Shown in pieces: positions 1 to 8,496 of a stretch of 64,000 bases of DNA (positions within the stretch are counted from its first letter, which is position 1; each line of letters begins with the position of its first letter). This DNA comes from an uncultured Acidimicrobiales bacterium. Its GTDB lineage: Bacteria; Actinomycetota; Acidimicrobiia; Acidimicrobiales; SZUA-35. Under the pieces are notes generated by a model. That model saw only the letters and a list, made by a program, of their open reading frames with translations. It was not told the origin of the DNA and ran no database searches. The position numbers and the translations under genes are program-made. The stretch covers positions 1 to 64,000 of the forward strand of contig CALKZY010000034.1 of the NCBI GenBank assembly GCA_938002965.1. Reading direction: 5' to 3'.

Positions 1-1
1 G

Positions 2-85
2 TGTCGGAGGGGGGACTTGAACCCCCACGCCCTTACGGGCACTAGCCCCTCAAGCTAGCGCGTCTGCCAATTCCGCCACTCCGAC
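2..85 (-). tRNA. tRNA-Leu (anticodon GAG)
   Basis: Read on the minus strand, a 7-bp acceptor stem (GTCGGAG with CTCCGAC) closes a cloverleaf with a D arm, a CTAGC/GCTAG anticodon stem with loop TTGAGGG, a long variable arm and a GGTTCAAGTCC T arm. The long variable arm and anticodon GAG identify a class II leucine tRNA reading CUC and CUU codons. The discriminator base is A and CCA does not appear to be encoded. It lies downstream of secG on the same strand. Confidence 0.97.
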
Positions 86-170
86 GTGACTCTGTACTGT
101 GGTCGACCTAACCGGGGCTCACAGCAATTTTTCGAGAACGCAATCCTAACAAGAAAAGTGACCGCGGCGA

Positions 171-186
171 CGGACAAAAGTGTCCG
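171..186 (-). terminator. small hairpin after secG
   Basis: A 6-bp perfect stem (CGGACA with TGTCCG, 4-nt loop) lies 18 bp past the secG stop codon. No T run follows it, so a terminator role is only a guess. The rest of the 118-bp gap between secG and the tRNA must hold the tRNA promoter, but I cannot pick a convincing one. Confidence 0.3.
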
Positions 187-203
187 GGTACTGCCGGTCT
201 CGG

Positions 204-446
204 CTACGAGTTGACGACGAAGGCCATGACCAACGTCAAGATGGCGAAAATCAAGCTGAACAGGATCGTCAGCCGATCAAGATTGCGCTCCATCTGGGTG
301 GAACCGGCCGCCGCTGCGCCCAAACCACCACCAAACATGTCGGACAAGCCACCACCTTTACCGCTGTGAAGCAGCACCAAGGCAATGGTGGCAAGACCAA
401 CAATTGCGTAAACGATTCCCAATGCCAAGATCATGTCGTGATCCAC
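204..446 (-). CDS. secG: Preprotein translocase subunit SecG
   Basis: This 80-residue protein has the SecG layout: two membrane helices (about residues 5-25 and 58-78) joined by a glycine-rich cytoplasmic loop with LLHSGKGGGLSDMFGG, the family signature. SecG assists the SecYE channel in protein export at the cytoplasmic membrane. The start is GTG at 446 with a weak GAGAA ribosome site; the ATG at residue 5 is the alternative. The position after tpiA matches the usual gap-pgk-tpiA-secG order of actinobacteria, except that a substrate-binding protein gene separates it from tpiA. Confidence 0.95.
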   Translation of the reverse strand: MDHDMILALGIVYAIVGLATIALVLLHSGKGGGLSDMFGGGLGAAAAGSTQMERNLDRLTILFSLIFAILTLVMAFVVNS

Positions 447-514
447 GTTTCTCGTAATCCGAACTCGTTCAGGCTAACAGCAGATCCTGGTTTCAAGACT
501 GACGCTGAAAGTCA

Positions 515-2584
515 TCAGCCGTCTGGCCCCGTCGACTCGTCTGCAACCTGCCCGGCGTCTTCCTCTGTATCTTCCACTGTGTCTTCCTCTTCGCCGCCAT
601 CAGGCTGATCGGGTCCTCCACCGGCCAACACGTAGTCGACTACCAGTGAAAGTGGACCACCGTCATCGCCATCGGTGAACACGGGAACTTGGCTAAGGCG
701 GGTAGGCGAGTACAACAGCATCGACGGCCGCTCCACCAGGGGGACCACAAACAGACCGTCCTGTGTCGACTGCGTGGTAGTGACGAACAGATCCAGGTCC
801 TGATAGCAGGCGCTGCGGTCACCGTCGTCGCTGATGGTGTCGCAGCGTGCCGCCTCAGCATCAAACTCCGGATTTTCGAAGCCATACGGGTTAGCCTCGG
901 AGTCCGATCGGAATGAACCCGACTGTAATCCCGGCCACGGACCGCCCGCCCAGGCGAACAGTGTGAGATCCCATAGTTCGGGGTTGCCGCGCTCGCCGCC
1001 GGACAGCGACGCCGCTATCGCCAACTCGTTGAAGGGCCCATCGAGCAGAAAGCTTCCACCCTGGCTGTTGTCGGTAACGACCTTGAAGCCGGCAGCCGAC
1101 AACTGATCGATGAGCACGTCCTGTACGTCGGTTCGGACGTTGTCTCCCGAGTTTGTGGAAAAACGCAGCGTCAACGCACCACGGTCAGGGTGAGAGTAAA
1201 CCCCGTCGAAACCAGGTGAGTACCCGGCCTCGGTCAACAAGCGGGCCGCCTCTTCAACGTTCGGTTCCAGGGACTCGGGTTGATTGTCCTCATAGCCGGC
1301 TTGGCTGGGCAACAAGTAGGCGCTTCCAACTCCGTCAGGTTCGATGGTGGACTGTCCGGCCCGAATACCCGGGCTCTGCAGGAGCCGTCCATACCCGGCC
1401 GTCACCGCCTGGCGGCGTCCTAGCGCCTGCACAACCGCCGACCGAACCAACGGGTCTGCCAGGTGGCGATTTAGGCGGTTCATCCCCAGGTGGTCGTACT
1501 CAAGAGCTGGGCCGACTACCGCAGCCACATCGCCACCCTCAAGCAAGTCCAATATCTCCGATCCCACGGTTGAAACCATGATGTCAGCCGACCCATCAGC
1601 CACCGCAGCCCGGGCGGAGCCCACCGAGCGAACGAAGTTGACTTGCACTCCAGCAACCGAGGCCAGGCCGTCGTTCACAGCATCTGGATGGACCGAGCCG
1701 TGGTAGACATCGTTTCGGGCCAACATCATCGTCGACTGATCCCAGCCGTCCAGCACCAACGGTCCCGAACTCGCCAGGCTGGATTCGCTACCGGCTACGC
1801 CACTAAGGGCATCGGCGACCTGGGCGGCATCATCACCGTCGGCGTGCTCCGGCAAGACATGACGGTAGAGACCACGCCAGTCCGGGTAGAAGGCCGCCAG
1901 CGCCACTTCGAATGTGCGCTCACCGGTGACCTCAAAGTTGGTCACAAGGTCATATCCATTACGATCGGCCAGCGGGAACACGCAGCCCTCGTTCGAAGCA
2001 TCGAGAATCGAGCCGTCGGCCTCAGTTAGGCATCCCTCCAACAAGATTCGGTGGGTGAACTCGACGTCATCGGCCGTCAACGGCTCTCCGTCGGACCAGG
2101 TCAAATCCGGCCTAAGCGTGTACGCCAGGTTAAGCGTCCCGTTGCTGTTCGCTGTCACCCTCGCATCGCCAGCCAGGAGTTCAGGTACGTACTCCAGCTG
2201 ACTGTCGACGGAGTACAGGCTTTCGAACAGCGCCTCTCGAAGCCATGAGACAGTAAACAACCCGCCGTCGATCTGAGCAGCGTTGGCCAAACCGGCCGGT
2301 TGCACGTAATGGGCCCAAGTCAGATAGTTGTCAGGCGCAGGAGGGAACGATAGTTCCCCGGCATCTGGCTGCTCGGCGGACACGTCCGCCTCGTCATCGC
2401 CGGTTGCCGTTGCCTCATCGGCTTCAACCGGAGTGCCGTCGCGTTGTAGAACATTGGCCGATGCCGACTCCAAGCCGTCGGTCGACGACGATGAATCGCC
2501 GCTGGCATCGTCACCGCTATTTGAGCATGCTGACGCAACCAGTAGCGCCGCCAAGAGAACCGGCCCAAGCCGGCTGGCTATCAC
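515..2584 (-). CDS. ABC transporter substrate-binding lipoprotein, peptide family (SBP_bac_5)
   Basis: The 689-residue product starts with a lipoprotein signal peptide ending in VASAC (lipid-modified Cys20), followed by a long acidic Ser/Asp/Glu linker. The body has features of the DppA/OppA family: LTWAHYVQPAGLANAAQIDG near the start of the mature fold, a LRPDLTWSDGEPLTADDVEFT segment typical of the family, and a late YSPGFDG-type repeat. The C-terminal tail is strongly acidic (GGEEEDTVEDTEEDAG). Such proteins capture oligopeptides or other solutes outside the membrane for an ABC importer. No permease or ATPase gene is adjacent. The GTG start overlaps the tpiA stop by 4 bp, so the two are probably translationally coupled. 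The substrate is unknown. Confidence 0.85.
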   Translation of the reverse strand: MIASRLGPVLLAALLVASACSNSGDDASGDSSSSTDGLESASANVLQRDGTPVEADEATATGDDEADVSAEQPDAGELSFPPAPDNYLTWAHYVQPAGLANAAQIDGGLFTVSWLREALFESLYSVDSQLEYVPELLAGDARVTANSNGTLNLAYTLRPDLTWSDGEPLTADDVEFTHRILLEGCLTEADGSILDASNEGCVFPLADRNGYDLVTNFEVTGERTFEVALAAFYPDWRGLYRHVLPEHADGDDAAQVADALSGVAGSESSLASSGPLVLDGWDQSTMMLARNDVYHGSVHPDAVNDGLASVAGVQVNFVRSVGSARAAVADGSADIMVSTVGSEILDLLEGGDVAAVVGPALEYDHLGMNRLNRHLADPLVRSAVVQALGRRQAVTAGYGRLLQSPGIRAGQSTIEPDGVGSAYLLPSQAGYEDNQPESLEPNVEEAARLLTEAGYSPGFDGVYSHPDRGALTLRFSTNSGDNVRTDVQDVLIDQLSAAGFKVVTDNSQGGSFLLDGPFNELAIAASLSGGERGNPELWDLTLFAWAGGPWPGLQSGSFRSDSEANPYGFENPEFDAEAARCDTISDDGDRSACYQDLDLFVTTTQSTQDGLFVVPLVERPSMLLYSPTRLSQVPVFTDGDDGGPLSLVVDYVLAGGGPDQPDGGEEEDTVEDTEEDAGQVADESTGPDG

Positions 2585-3366
2585 AGATCGTGTAGCCGGT
2601 ACTGAACGATGCGGGCAAAGGACGAGGCCTCAAGACTTGCACCACCAACCAAGGCACCGTCGATGTCCGGCTGCGACATCAACTCGGCGGCGTTGGTCGG
2701 CTTGACGGATCCGCCGTATTGGACCCGAACTGCCTCGGCTGCATCGCTTCCCGACTTGTCGGCCACCACCGAACGAACCACAGCGCACATGGTCTGGGCG
2801 TCCTCTGCCGACGCCGTCTGGCCGGTGCCAATGGCCCAGATTGGCTCGTAGGCAATCACCAGCTCGGCAACCTGCTCGGCCTTGACCCGGGCCAAGCCAG
2901 CCTTCAACTGTGCCTGCACCTTAGCCTCGGCCTCCCCGGCCTGGCGTTCCTCCAACGTCTCGCCCACGCAGAGGATCGGGGTCATATCGTGGGCCAAAAT
3001 GGCTCGGACCTTGGCGTTGATCAGTTCATCGGACTCGCCGAAAATCTCTCGACGTTCCGAGTGTCCGGCGATCACATAGCGCACGCCCAACTTGGCCAAC
3101 ATGGCCGGCGACACCTCACCAGTGAAGGCACCGGATTTCTCGCTGTGGCAGTGCTGAGCGCCAAGAAAGAACGGGATCTTGTCAGAATCCAGCGTGGTCT
3201 GGACTGTTCGTAGATCGGTGAATGGTGGGTGGATCGAGATGTCCAAGGCATCGACGTCGTCGCGTGTCACCTCGTAGCTGAGTTCCTGAACCATCTTCAA
3301 GGCCTCGAAGTGGTTGAGGTTCATCTTCCAGTTGCCGCTGATAAGCGGACGTCGGTTGTTAGTCAT
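2581..3366 (-). CDS. tpiA: Triosephosphate isomerase
   Basis: This enzyme interconverts dihydroxyacetone phosphate and glyceraldehyde 3-phosphate in glycolysis. The 261-residue length is normal. The catalytic residues are visible: Lys14 in GNWKMN, His102 in AGHSERR and Glu174 in AYEPIWAIGTG, followed by the phosphate-gripper YGGSVKP and ALVGGASL. It is the third gene of gap-pgk-tpiA on the minus strand and overlaps the next gene by 4 bp. The start has a GGAAGAG ribosome site about 9 nt upstream. Confidence 0.98.
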   Translation of the reverse strand: MTNNRRPLISGNWKMNLNHFEALKMVQELSYEVTRDDVDALDISIHPPFTDLRTVQTTLDSDKIPFFLGAQHCHSEKSGAFTGEVSPAMLAKLGVRYVIAGHSERREIFGESDELINAKVRAILAHDMTPILCVGETLEERQAGEAEAKVQAQLKAGLARVKAEQVAELVIAYEPIWAIGTGQTASAEDAQTMCAVVRSVVADKSGSDAAEAVRVQYGGSVKPTNAAELMSQPDIDGALVGGASLEASSFARIVQYRLHDL

Positions 3367-3422
3367 GTTTTGCGCTCTTCCGCTCTCATTGTTGATCTAA
3401 CGTGTCGATCCATTGCGCTGGT

Positions 3423-4556
3423 CTAGTCGCCGGACCGTAAGGCGGCCAGACCTGGCAGATCACCTTGCTCGATGAGTTCGAGTGAGGCTCCACCGCCGGT
3501 GGACACGTGGTCCATATCGCCGTCAATGCCAAACTGCTTTGCTGCCGCAGCCGAGTCTCCCCCGCCCACTACCGTGTAGGCCCGGGTTTCGGCCATGGCG
3601 TAGGCCACCGCTTTCGTGCCGGCTTCGAATCGGGGATCCTCGAAGACCCCCATCGGTCCATTCCACAACACAGTGCCAGCTTCAGCCAGTACGTCGCCGA
3701 ATGCCGCCGCCGTTCCCGGCCCGATGTCAACGCCCATCCAGCCGTCCGGCAAGTCGGCGCCCATCTGACGGACTTCGCCACCGGCCCCAGGCTCGAACAA
3801 CTTGCCATCAGGTCCCAGGGCCGTCACATCATTTGGCAGATGGATAGGGGTCGGTCCCTCTAACAAGCGAGCACAGGTTTCGACCATGTCGGCTTCCAAC
3901 AGGGAGGAGCCGATCGAATGTCCCTGCGCTTTCAGGAAGGTAAACGCCATCCCGCCACCGACAATGATGGCGTCAACCATGTCGACCATCGCCTCGATGA
4001 TCCCAAGCTTGTCCGAAACCTTCGCTCCGCCCATCACGGCCACAAACGGCCGTCGGGGGCTCTGCCTCAAACCAAGGAGAACCTTGACCTCAGAGGCCAG
4101 GAGTCGACCAGCGGCCGACGGCAAAGAGACAGGCGGACCGACGATTGAAGCATGCGATCGATGTGACGCTCCGAAAGCATCGTTGACGTACAGGTCCTGC
4201 CCGTCAACCAACCGGGCCACGGTGGCAGAGTCGTTTGATGTCTCGCCCGGATCAAACCGCAGGTTCTCCAGCAGTTCGACCTCGGGAACCAGCTGCTGCA
4301 AACGTTGCCGCACAGGCTCCATTGACAGCTCCGGGACAACTTGACCCTTCGGCCTTCCAAGGTGCGAGCATGCCGTCACCTGGGCACCCTGGTCGACGAG
4401 GTACCTCAACGTTGGTAACGCCGCCTGAATCCGGAAGTCGTCAGTGATGACGCCTTCAGCCAGCGGAACGTTGAAGTCAACCCGCACAAGCACAGACTTG
4501 CCTGACACGTCGCCTAGGTCTTCAAGTTCCGGTACGCCGTTGATCATCGAGGGCAC
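3423..4556 (-). CDS. pgk: Phosphoglycerate kinase
   Basis: This enzyme makes ATP from 1,3-bisphosphoglycerate in lower glycolysis. The sequence has the signature RVDFNVPL, the substrate-binding SHLGRPKG, the LENLRFDPGE block, GGAKVSDKLG and the C-terminal nucleotide-binding GGGDSAAAAKQFG. At 377 residues it is slightly shorter than the usual 390-400. The start may be GTG at 4556 or ATG at 4547; a purine-rich GGGAGAAGGGG precedes both at usable spacing. It sits 41 bp after gap and 56 bp before tpiA, so one transcript is likely. Confidence 0.97.
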   Translation of the reverse strand: MPSMINGVPELEDLGDVSGKSVLVRVDFNVPLAEGVITDDFRIQAALPTLRYLVDQGAQVTACSHLGRPKGQVVPELSMEPVRQRLQQLVPEVELLENLRFDPGETSNDSATVARLVDGQDLYVNDAFGASHRSHASIVGPPVSLPSAAGRLLASEVKVLLGLRQSPRRPFVAVMGGAKVSDKLGIIEAMVDMVDAIIVGGGMAFTFLKAQGHSIGSSLLEADMVETCARLLEGPTPIHLPNDVTALGPDGKLFEPGAGGEVRQMGADLPDGWMGVDIGPGTAAAFGDVLAEAGTVLWNGPMGVFEDPRFEAGTKAVAYAMAETRAYTVVGGGDSAAAAKQFGIDGDMDHVSTGGGASLELIEQGDLPGLAALRSGD

Positions 4557-4597
4557 CCCTTCTCCCCTAGCCGGGGCGTCGTACGAATTCGGGAGCG

Positions 4598-5608
4598 TTA
4601 CTGGTTAGCCGCGCCGACGATTTGAGCCAGGTCAATGAGACGGTTGGAGTAGCCCCACTCGTTGTCATACCAGCCGGCAATTTTCACTAGCGAACCCTGG
4701 GTCATGGTCATGCCACCGTCCAAGGTGCACGAGGCCGGCGAGGTCACAATGTCAGAGCTCACGATGGGCTCCTCGGTGTAATCGAGCACCGGCGCCAAAC
4801 GGCCCGACTCGGCGGCCTTGGCAAAGGCACTGTTCACATCGTCCACTGACGGCTCACCGTCGACGACCGCAGTGAAGTCGGTCAGCGAACCGGTCGGTAC
4901 CGGAACTCGGAGAGCCGAGCCGTCCAACTTGCCCTGCATCGACTGGAGAACCAAGCCCGTAGCCCGAGCCGCGCCAGTCGAGGTCGGGATGATGTTGATG
5001 GCGGCACCGCGGGCTCGCCGCAGATCTTTGTGAGGCCCATCAACCAGAGCCTGGTCGCCGGTATAGGCGTGAACCGTGGTCATCAGGCCCTGCTTGACTC
5101 CGAAGGCGTCGTCCAGCACCTGAACCATGGGAACAAAGCAGTTGGTCGTGCACGATGCGTTGGAGACGACCTTGTGAGCCGAGGCATCAAAGGTGTCCTC
5201 GTTGACTCCGACCACGAAGGTGGCATCGGCGTCACCGCAGGGTGCGGAGACGATCACATACGGGGCACCACCCTCAAGGTGCTTACCCGCACCTTCGCGC
5301 GAGGTGAAAACGCCCGTCGATTCGACTACGACGTCGACGCCGAGGTCACCCCAAGGCAGTTGAGCGGGATCACGCTCACTCAGGACTTTGAGAACGTCAC
5401 CGTCCACCGAAATACCGCCCTCAACCGCTGAGATGTCGTTCGGCAGTTTGCCGAGAACCGAGTCGTACTTCAGCAGGTGGGCCATGGTGTCCAACGAGCC
5501 CAAGTCGTTGACGGCAACGAAATCAATGTCCGCCCCAGCCTGCTTGGCGGCCCGAAAGAAGTTGCGGCCGATACGACCAAAACCGTTGATACCAACCCGA
5601 ATAGCCAT
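4598..5608 (-). CDS. gap: Glyceraldehyde-3-phosphate dehydrogenase, type I
   Basis: This is the NAD-dependent glycolytic dehydrogenase. The Rossmann motif INGFGRIGRN lies at residues 7-16 and the catalytic cysteine is Cys153 in SNASCTTNC. PTSTGAARA, VPTGSLTDF and the C-terminal WYDNEWGYSNR are all present, and 336 residues is typical. The ATG start has GAGG five bases upstream. It is the first gene after a 208-bp gap that holds four copies of GTGTCGA (see findings). In many Gram-positive genomes whiA precedes this point, but it is absent here. Confidence 0.98.
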   Translation of the reverse strand: MAIRVGINGFGRIGRNFFRAAKQAGADIDFVAVNDLGSLDTMAHLLKYDSVLGKLPNDISAVEGGISVDGDVLKVLSERDPAQLPWGDLGVDVVVESTGVFTSREGAGKHLEGGAPYVIVSAPCGDADATFVVGVNEDTFDASAHKVVSNASCTTNCFVPMVQVLDDAFGVKQGLMTTVHAYTGDQALVDGPHKDLRRARGAAINIIPTSTGAARATGLVLQSMQGKLDGSALRVPVPTGSLTDFTAVVDGEPSVDDVNSAFAKAAESGRLAPVLDYTEEPIVSSDIVTSPASCTLDGGMTMTQGSLVKIAGWYDNEWGYSNRLIDLAQIVGAANQ

Positions 5609-5670
5609 TTTGCCTCAACCGTCCTTTGTGGTTGTCTGACTGATCGGCGCCAAGGCGCGACGACCAGCAT

Positions 5671-5728
5671 GTGTCGAATTCTCGCTGGAATTCAGTGTCG
5701 AAATATGGTGTCGAAATTATGGTGTCGA
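5671..5728 (-). repeat. Four direct copies of GTGTCGA upstream of gap
   Basis: The heptamer GTGTCGA occurs at 5671-5677, 5695-5701, 5708-5714 and 5722-5728, with start-to-start distances of 24, 13 and 14 bp. The last two copies lie in a longer ATGGTGTCGA context. On the gap strand they read TCGACAC and sit 60-120 bp before the gap start codon, a position fitting an operator or an upstream promoter element. AT-rich CATAAT and CATATT between the copies could serve as -10 elements. The regulator is unknown. Confidence 0.5.
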
Positions 5729-5816
5729 TGCCGACTGAATCGCCCGGAGGCATCGGCCTTCCCGCCCAACGATAGCGCTAGCAGGACGGCTAGAAACGCA
5801 TGGCCGATAACAGAAC

Positions 5817-6773
5817 TCAGGAAGTTTGTGATGGTTCCCGATGGACGGCCGAAGGTTCGGTCACAACGTCGGACAACACGGCTGCCAACCGCCCTGGCTC
5901 GTGGCTCCAACCGTCGTCTGCGGCCAGGTGTCGATAGAGGATCGGCACGCCGACCGAACGCGAGATCGACGAGTACGGAGTCACGTGTGAGGGGCAGTCG
6001 GCGACAACCAGGTCCACCGGCACACCATGGTCGGCCAAGGCACCAAGGTGCTCTTCCAAGCCGAAACCACGAGCATCAGCCTTCTCATTGGCGACGTTGG
6101 CGACAAAGACCCGCTGGGCGGTCGTTTGCTCCAGTGCCTGTCGAATGCCATCGACAACAGCAGTGGCCAACACTGAGGTGTACAACGACCCTGGACCAAT
6201 GATGATCTGGTCGGCTTCAAGCAACGCCTGAACAGCATGATCCGGCGTTGGTGGATCGGGCGGGTCAAACCGCAGATTCCGAATCCCTGCCGCCCGTTCG
6301 ATCGTCACTTGACCGGTGATAGTTCCGCGGTCGGAGTCGGCGATCAAGACAACGGGGAGAGTCGTGGCCGGCACCACTCTCCCGGCGGCACCAACCACAC
6401 GGCCGACCTCATCGATTGCCTGCTGGAGGTCCTGACCGGAGAAGGCCAACCCGATCAACAGCAGATTTCCGATTGGGTGGCCGGACAACTGACCCTCCTC
6501 GAATCTGTACTCGAGCGAGCGGCCCAGCAGCGAACGTTCATCGGCCAACGCTGACAGGCAACGGCGAATGTCCCCTGGGGGCGAAACGTCAAACTCGGCC
6601 CGAAGACGGCCGCTCGAACCTCCGTCGTCACCGACGGAGACAATTGCCGTGATACCGGACGCAAACAGGCGAGCAGCCTTGAGGCTGGAAGCCAACCCGT
6701 GCCCACCCCCCATGGCGACGACCAAGGGGCCGGGACCGGTCAAGTGGTCGTTGGTGGTTCGATTGTCAGGCAC
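5817..6773 (-). CDS. yvcK: YvcK/CofD-family protein (gluconeogenesis factor)
   Basis: The 318-residue protein has the N-terminal nucleotide-binding GGGHG loop (residues 22-26), a SVGDDGGSSGRLR segment, SGHPIGNLLL and GPGSLYTSVLA, which together define the YvcK branch of the CofD-like family. In Bacillus and mycobacteria, YvcK proteins bind UDP-sugars and affect cell-wall growth and carbon metabolism; they are not thought to make F420. It lies 9 bp after rapZ, the conserved pairing. The start is GTG at 6773 with no clear ribosome site, so translation may depend on rapZ readthrough. Confidence 0.93.
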   Translation of the reverse strand: MPDNRTTNDHLTGPGPLVVAMGGGHGLASSLKAARLFASGITAIVSVGDDGGSSGRLRAEFDVSPPGDIRRCLSALADERSLLGRSLEYRFEEGQLSGHPIGNLLLIGLAFSGQDLQQAIDEVGRVVGAAGRVVPATTLPVVLIADSDRGTITGQVTIERAAGIRNLRFDPPDPPTPDHAVQALLEADQIIIGPGSLYTSVLATAVVDGIRQALEQTTAQRVFVANVANEKADARGFGLEEHLGALADHGVPVDLVVADCPSHVTPYSSISRSVGVPILYRHLAADDGWSHEPGRLAAVLSDVVTEPSAVHREPSQTS

Positions 6774-6782
6774 GTGAGATGA

Positions 6783-7625
6783 CTACCGTTCGATGTCCCG
6801 ATGAATGATCCTAGGCTCCCAGCCCCGCTCCGCCAGCGCCTCACCTATCTGTTCGGCAACGGCGACGGAACGATGACGTCCACCGGTACAGCCAAACGCC
6901 ACCGAAAGATAGCTTCGCCCGCTCTCTTGGAAGGCAGGAACAAGGTCGACAAGAAGTGACTGGACCTTCTCCACGAACTGTTCGGCCGCCGGACGGTCGA
7001 GAACATACTCGGAGATCTCACCGTCCAACCCGCTCAAGGGGCGGAGAGATTCGTCCCAATACGGATTTGGCAGGAAGCGGCAGTCAAGCACCATGTCCAC
7101 ATCGCGGGGCAGGCCGTGCTTAAACCCGAACGATTGAACGGTCAACTTCATCGAGCTCGACCCGTCATCGCCTTCGACGTACCACAAGAGCTGTTCTCCC
7201 AGCTGATGCGGATTGAGATCGCTGGTGTCGATAACAACATCGGCCGCCACTCTGACCGACTGCAAGAGGCCTCTCTCGCGTTGAATCGCCTCAACCAACG
7301 TTCGATCAGCGGTCAACGGGTGGCGCCGCTTCGTCAACTCAAATCGACGAACCACGACTTCGGTCGAAGCCTCAAGGAAGACAAGAACGACAGGAAAGCG
7401 GGCACTAAGGTCCTCAACTCCTTCGGCCACCTTGGCGTCATAGCCCCGAACAACCAAAACGATTCGGTCGTACTTCCGTGATCCCCCGGCGGCCAGTTCG
7501 GCAAACTTCGGAACCAGTTCATCGGGCAGATTGTCGGTGGCAAACCAACCGGAGTCCTCAAGTGCTCCGGCGGCCACCGAGAGCCCGGCCCCGGACATCC
7601 CGGTCAAAACAACGATCTTCGACAC
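6783..7625 (-). CDS. rapZ: RNase adapter/nucleotide-binding protein RapZ (YvcJ family)
   Basis: The protein has an N-terminal P-loop domain and the conserved C-terminal domain with FGCTGGRHRSV, the hallmark of RapZ/YvcJ. RapZ controls small RNA decay and glucosamine-6-phosphate synthesis in E. coli; the actinobacterial role is less clear. The Walker A sequence reads GMSGAGLS (residues 9-16), with leucine where lysine or arginine is expected. The start is GTG at 7625 preceded by AGGA at good spacing. It is followed closely by yvcK and preceded by a methyltransferase instead of directly by uvrC. Confidence 0.93.
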   Translation of the reverse strand: MSKIVVLTGMSGAGLSVAAGALEDSGWFATDNLPDELVPKFAELAAGGSRKYDRIVLVVRGYDAKVAEGVEDLSARFPVVLVFLEASTEVVVRRFELTKRRHPLTADRTLVEAIQRERGLLQSVRVAADVVIDTSDLNPHQLGEQLLWYVEGDDGSSSMKLTVQSFGFKHGLPRDVDMVLDCRFLPNPYWDESLRPLSGLDGEISEYVLDRPAAEQFVEKVQSLLVDLVPAFQESGRSYLSVAFGCTGGRHRSVAVAEQIGEALAERGWEPRIIHRDIER

Positions 7626-7701
7626 ACAACCATCCTGCCACTACCAGACGTGGGTGGGAGCAATACCGTTGACATGCCCACACAGCCACGGCGACGGGTC
7701 C

Positions 7702-8496
7702 TTACTGACGCAGCAGCCTCAGAACCAGCAACCGTGGAATCGTCGAAGCATCCTCATACTGAGGGGCCTGGGCCAGAAACGCCGCCGGAGGGGACGGCTC
7801 GATCATCTCGGCCAACGTGAAACCGTGACGGTAGAGAGTGTTTACGTAGCGGGAAAGTGGGCGGTGCACGAATCGAATATGAACATCTTTCTGCACCTCC
7901 TCAATCGTGGCCGTCTCAGTCAAGTACGGCCCAACGCGCCAGTACTGTTCCGGCGGTTCGATAATCTGATCGTCAATCCAACCGCTGCCCGGAGTCTGCA
8001 GCAACGGATGATTTAGCAGAAACAAGAACGTTCCGCCTGGGCGAACGACACGAGCCAGTTCGGAAATCGCACCGTCGACATCATCGATGTGCTCAAAGAC
8101 CAGACAGGCCACCGCATGGTCGAACGATTCGGACACGAATGGCAAGGCGGCAGCCGACGCCTGAGCGTACTGACTCTTGCCGGTGTCAGCATCAGTCGCT
8201 CTGTTTTGGGCTAGCCGGACTTGGGAGTCAATGGGGTCGATCCCAATTACGTGATGACCCGAGGCGACCAACGTCCGAGCGACCTGTCCCTCGCCCGTTC
8301 CCACATCAAGGACGAGCCCCGGCTCGGGAACGCCGGAGACAACGAGAGGAAGAATCTGCTCGGTGTACTCGGGGTCAACTCCGTCGGTAAATTCCCGCTG
8401 CCACCACTCAGCGCTGCGCTGCCACAGCGTTGTATTGGGGTCGGCGGACGCAGTGCCGTCAAACGCGGTGCCATCAAACGCGGTGCCATCGGTCAT
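7702..8496 (-). CDS. Class I SAM-dependent methyltransferase
   Basis: The start is set at ATG 8496, because this codon overlaps the uvrC stop in the classic ATGA arrangement. Motif I is LVLDVGTGEG (about residues 61-70), followed by an acidic residue in GIDPID after the second strand, FDHAVACLVFEHIDD and VVRPGGTFLFLLNHP, typical of the Methyltransf_11/UbiE type. The substrate cannot be told. The N-terminus is built from a DNA repeat giving TAFDG units. It separates uvrC from rapZ, which are often neighbours. Confidence 0.85.
   Translation of the reverse strand: MTDGTAFDGTAFDGTASADPNTTLWQRSAEWWQREFTDGVDPEYTEQILPLVVSGVPEPGLVLDVGTGEGQVARTLVASGHHVIGIDPIDSQVRLAQNRATDADTGKSQYAQASAAALPFVSESFDHAVACLVFEHIDDVDGAISELARVVRPGGTFLFLLNHPLLQTPGSGWIDDQIIEPPEQYWRVGPYLTETATIEEVQKDVHIRFVHRPLSRYVNTLYRHGFTLAEMIEPSPPAAFLAQAPQYEDASTIPRLLVLRLLRQ
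8446..8490 (-). repeat. 15-bp tandem repeat in the methyltransferase N-terminus
   Basis: Two perfect copies of a 15-bp unit (8461-8475 and 8476-8490) follow a third, diverged copy at 8446-8460. The unit length is a multiple of three, so the reading frame holds and the protein gains repeated Thr-Ala-Phe-Asp-Gly units right after its start. This looks like recent slippage, and copy number could vary between strains. Confidence 0.8.

Noticed and set aside
1153-1706. Long open frames on the plus strand opposite the substrate-binding protein
   Set aside because: They are Arg/Pro/Ser-rich shadows of a well-supported minus-strand gene and have no start signals.
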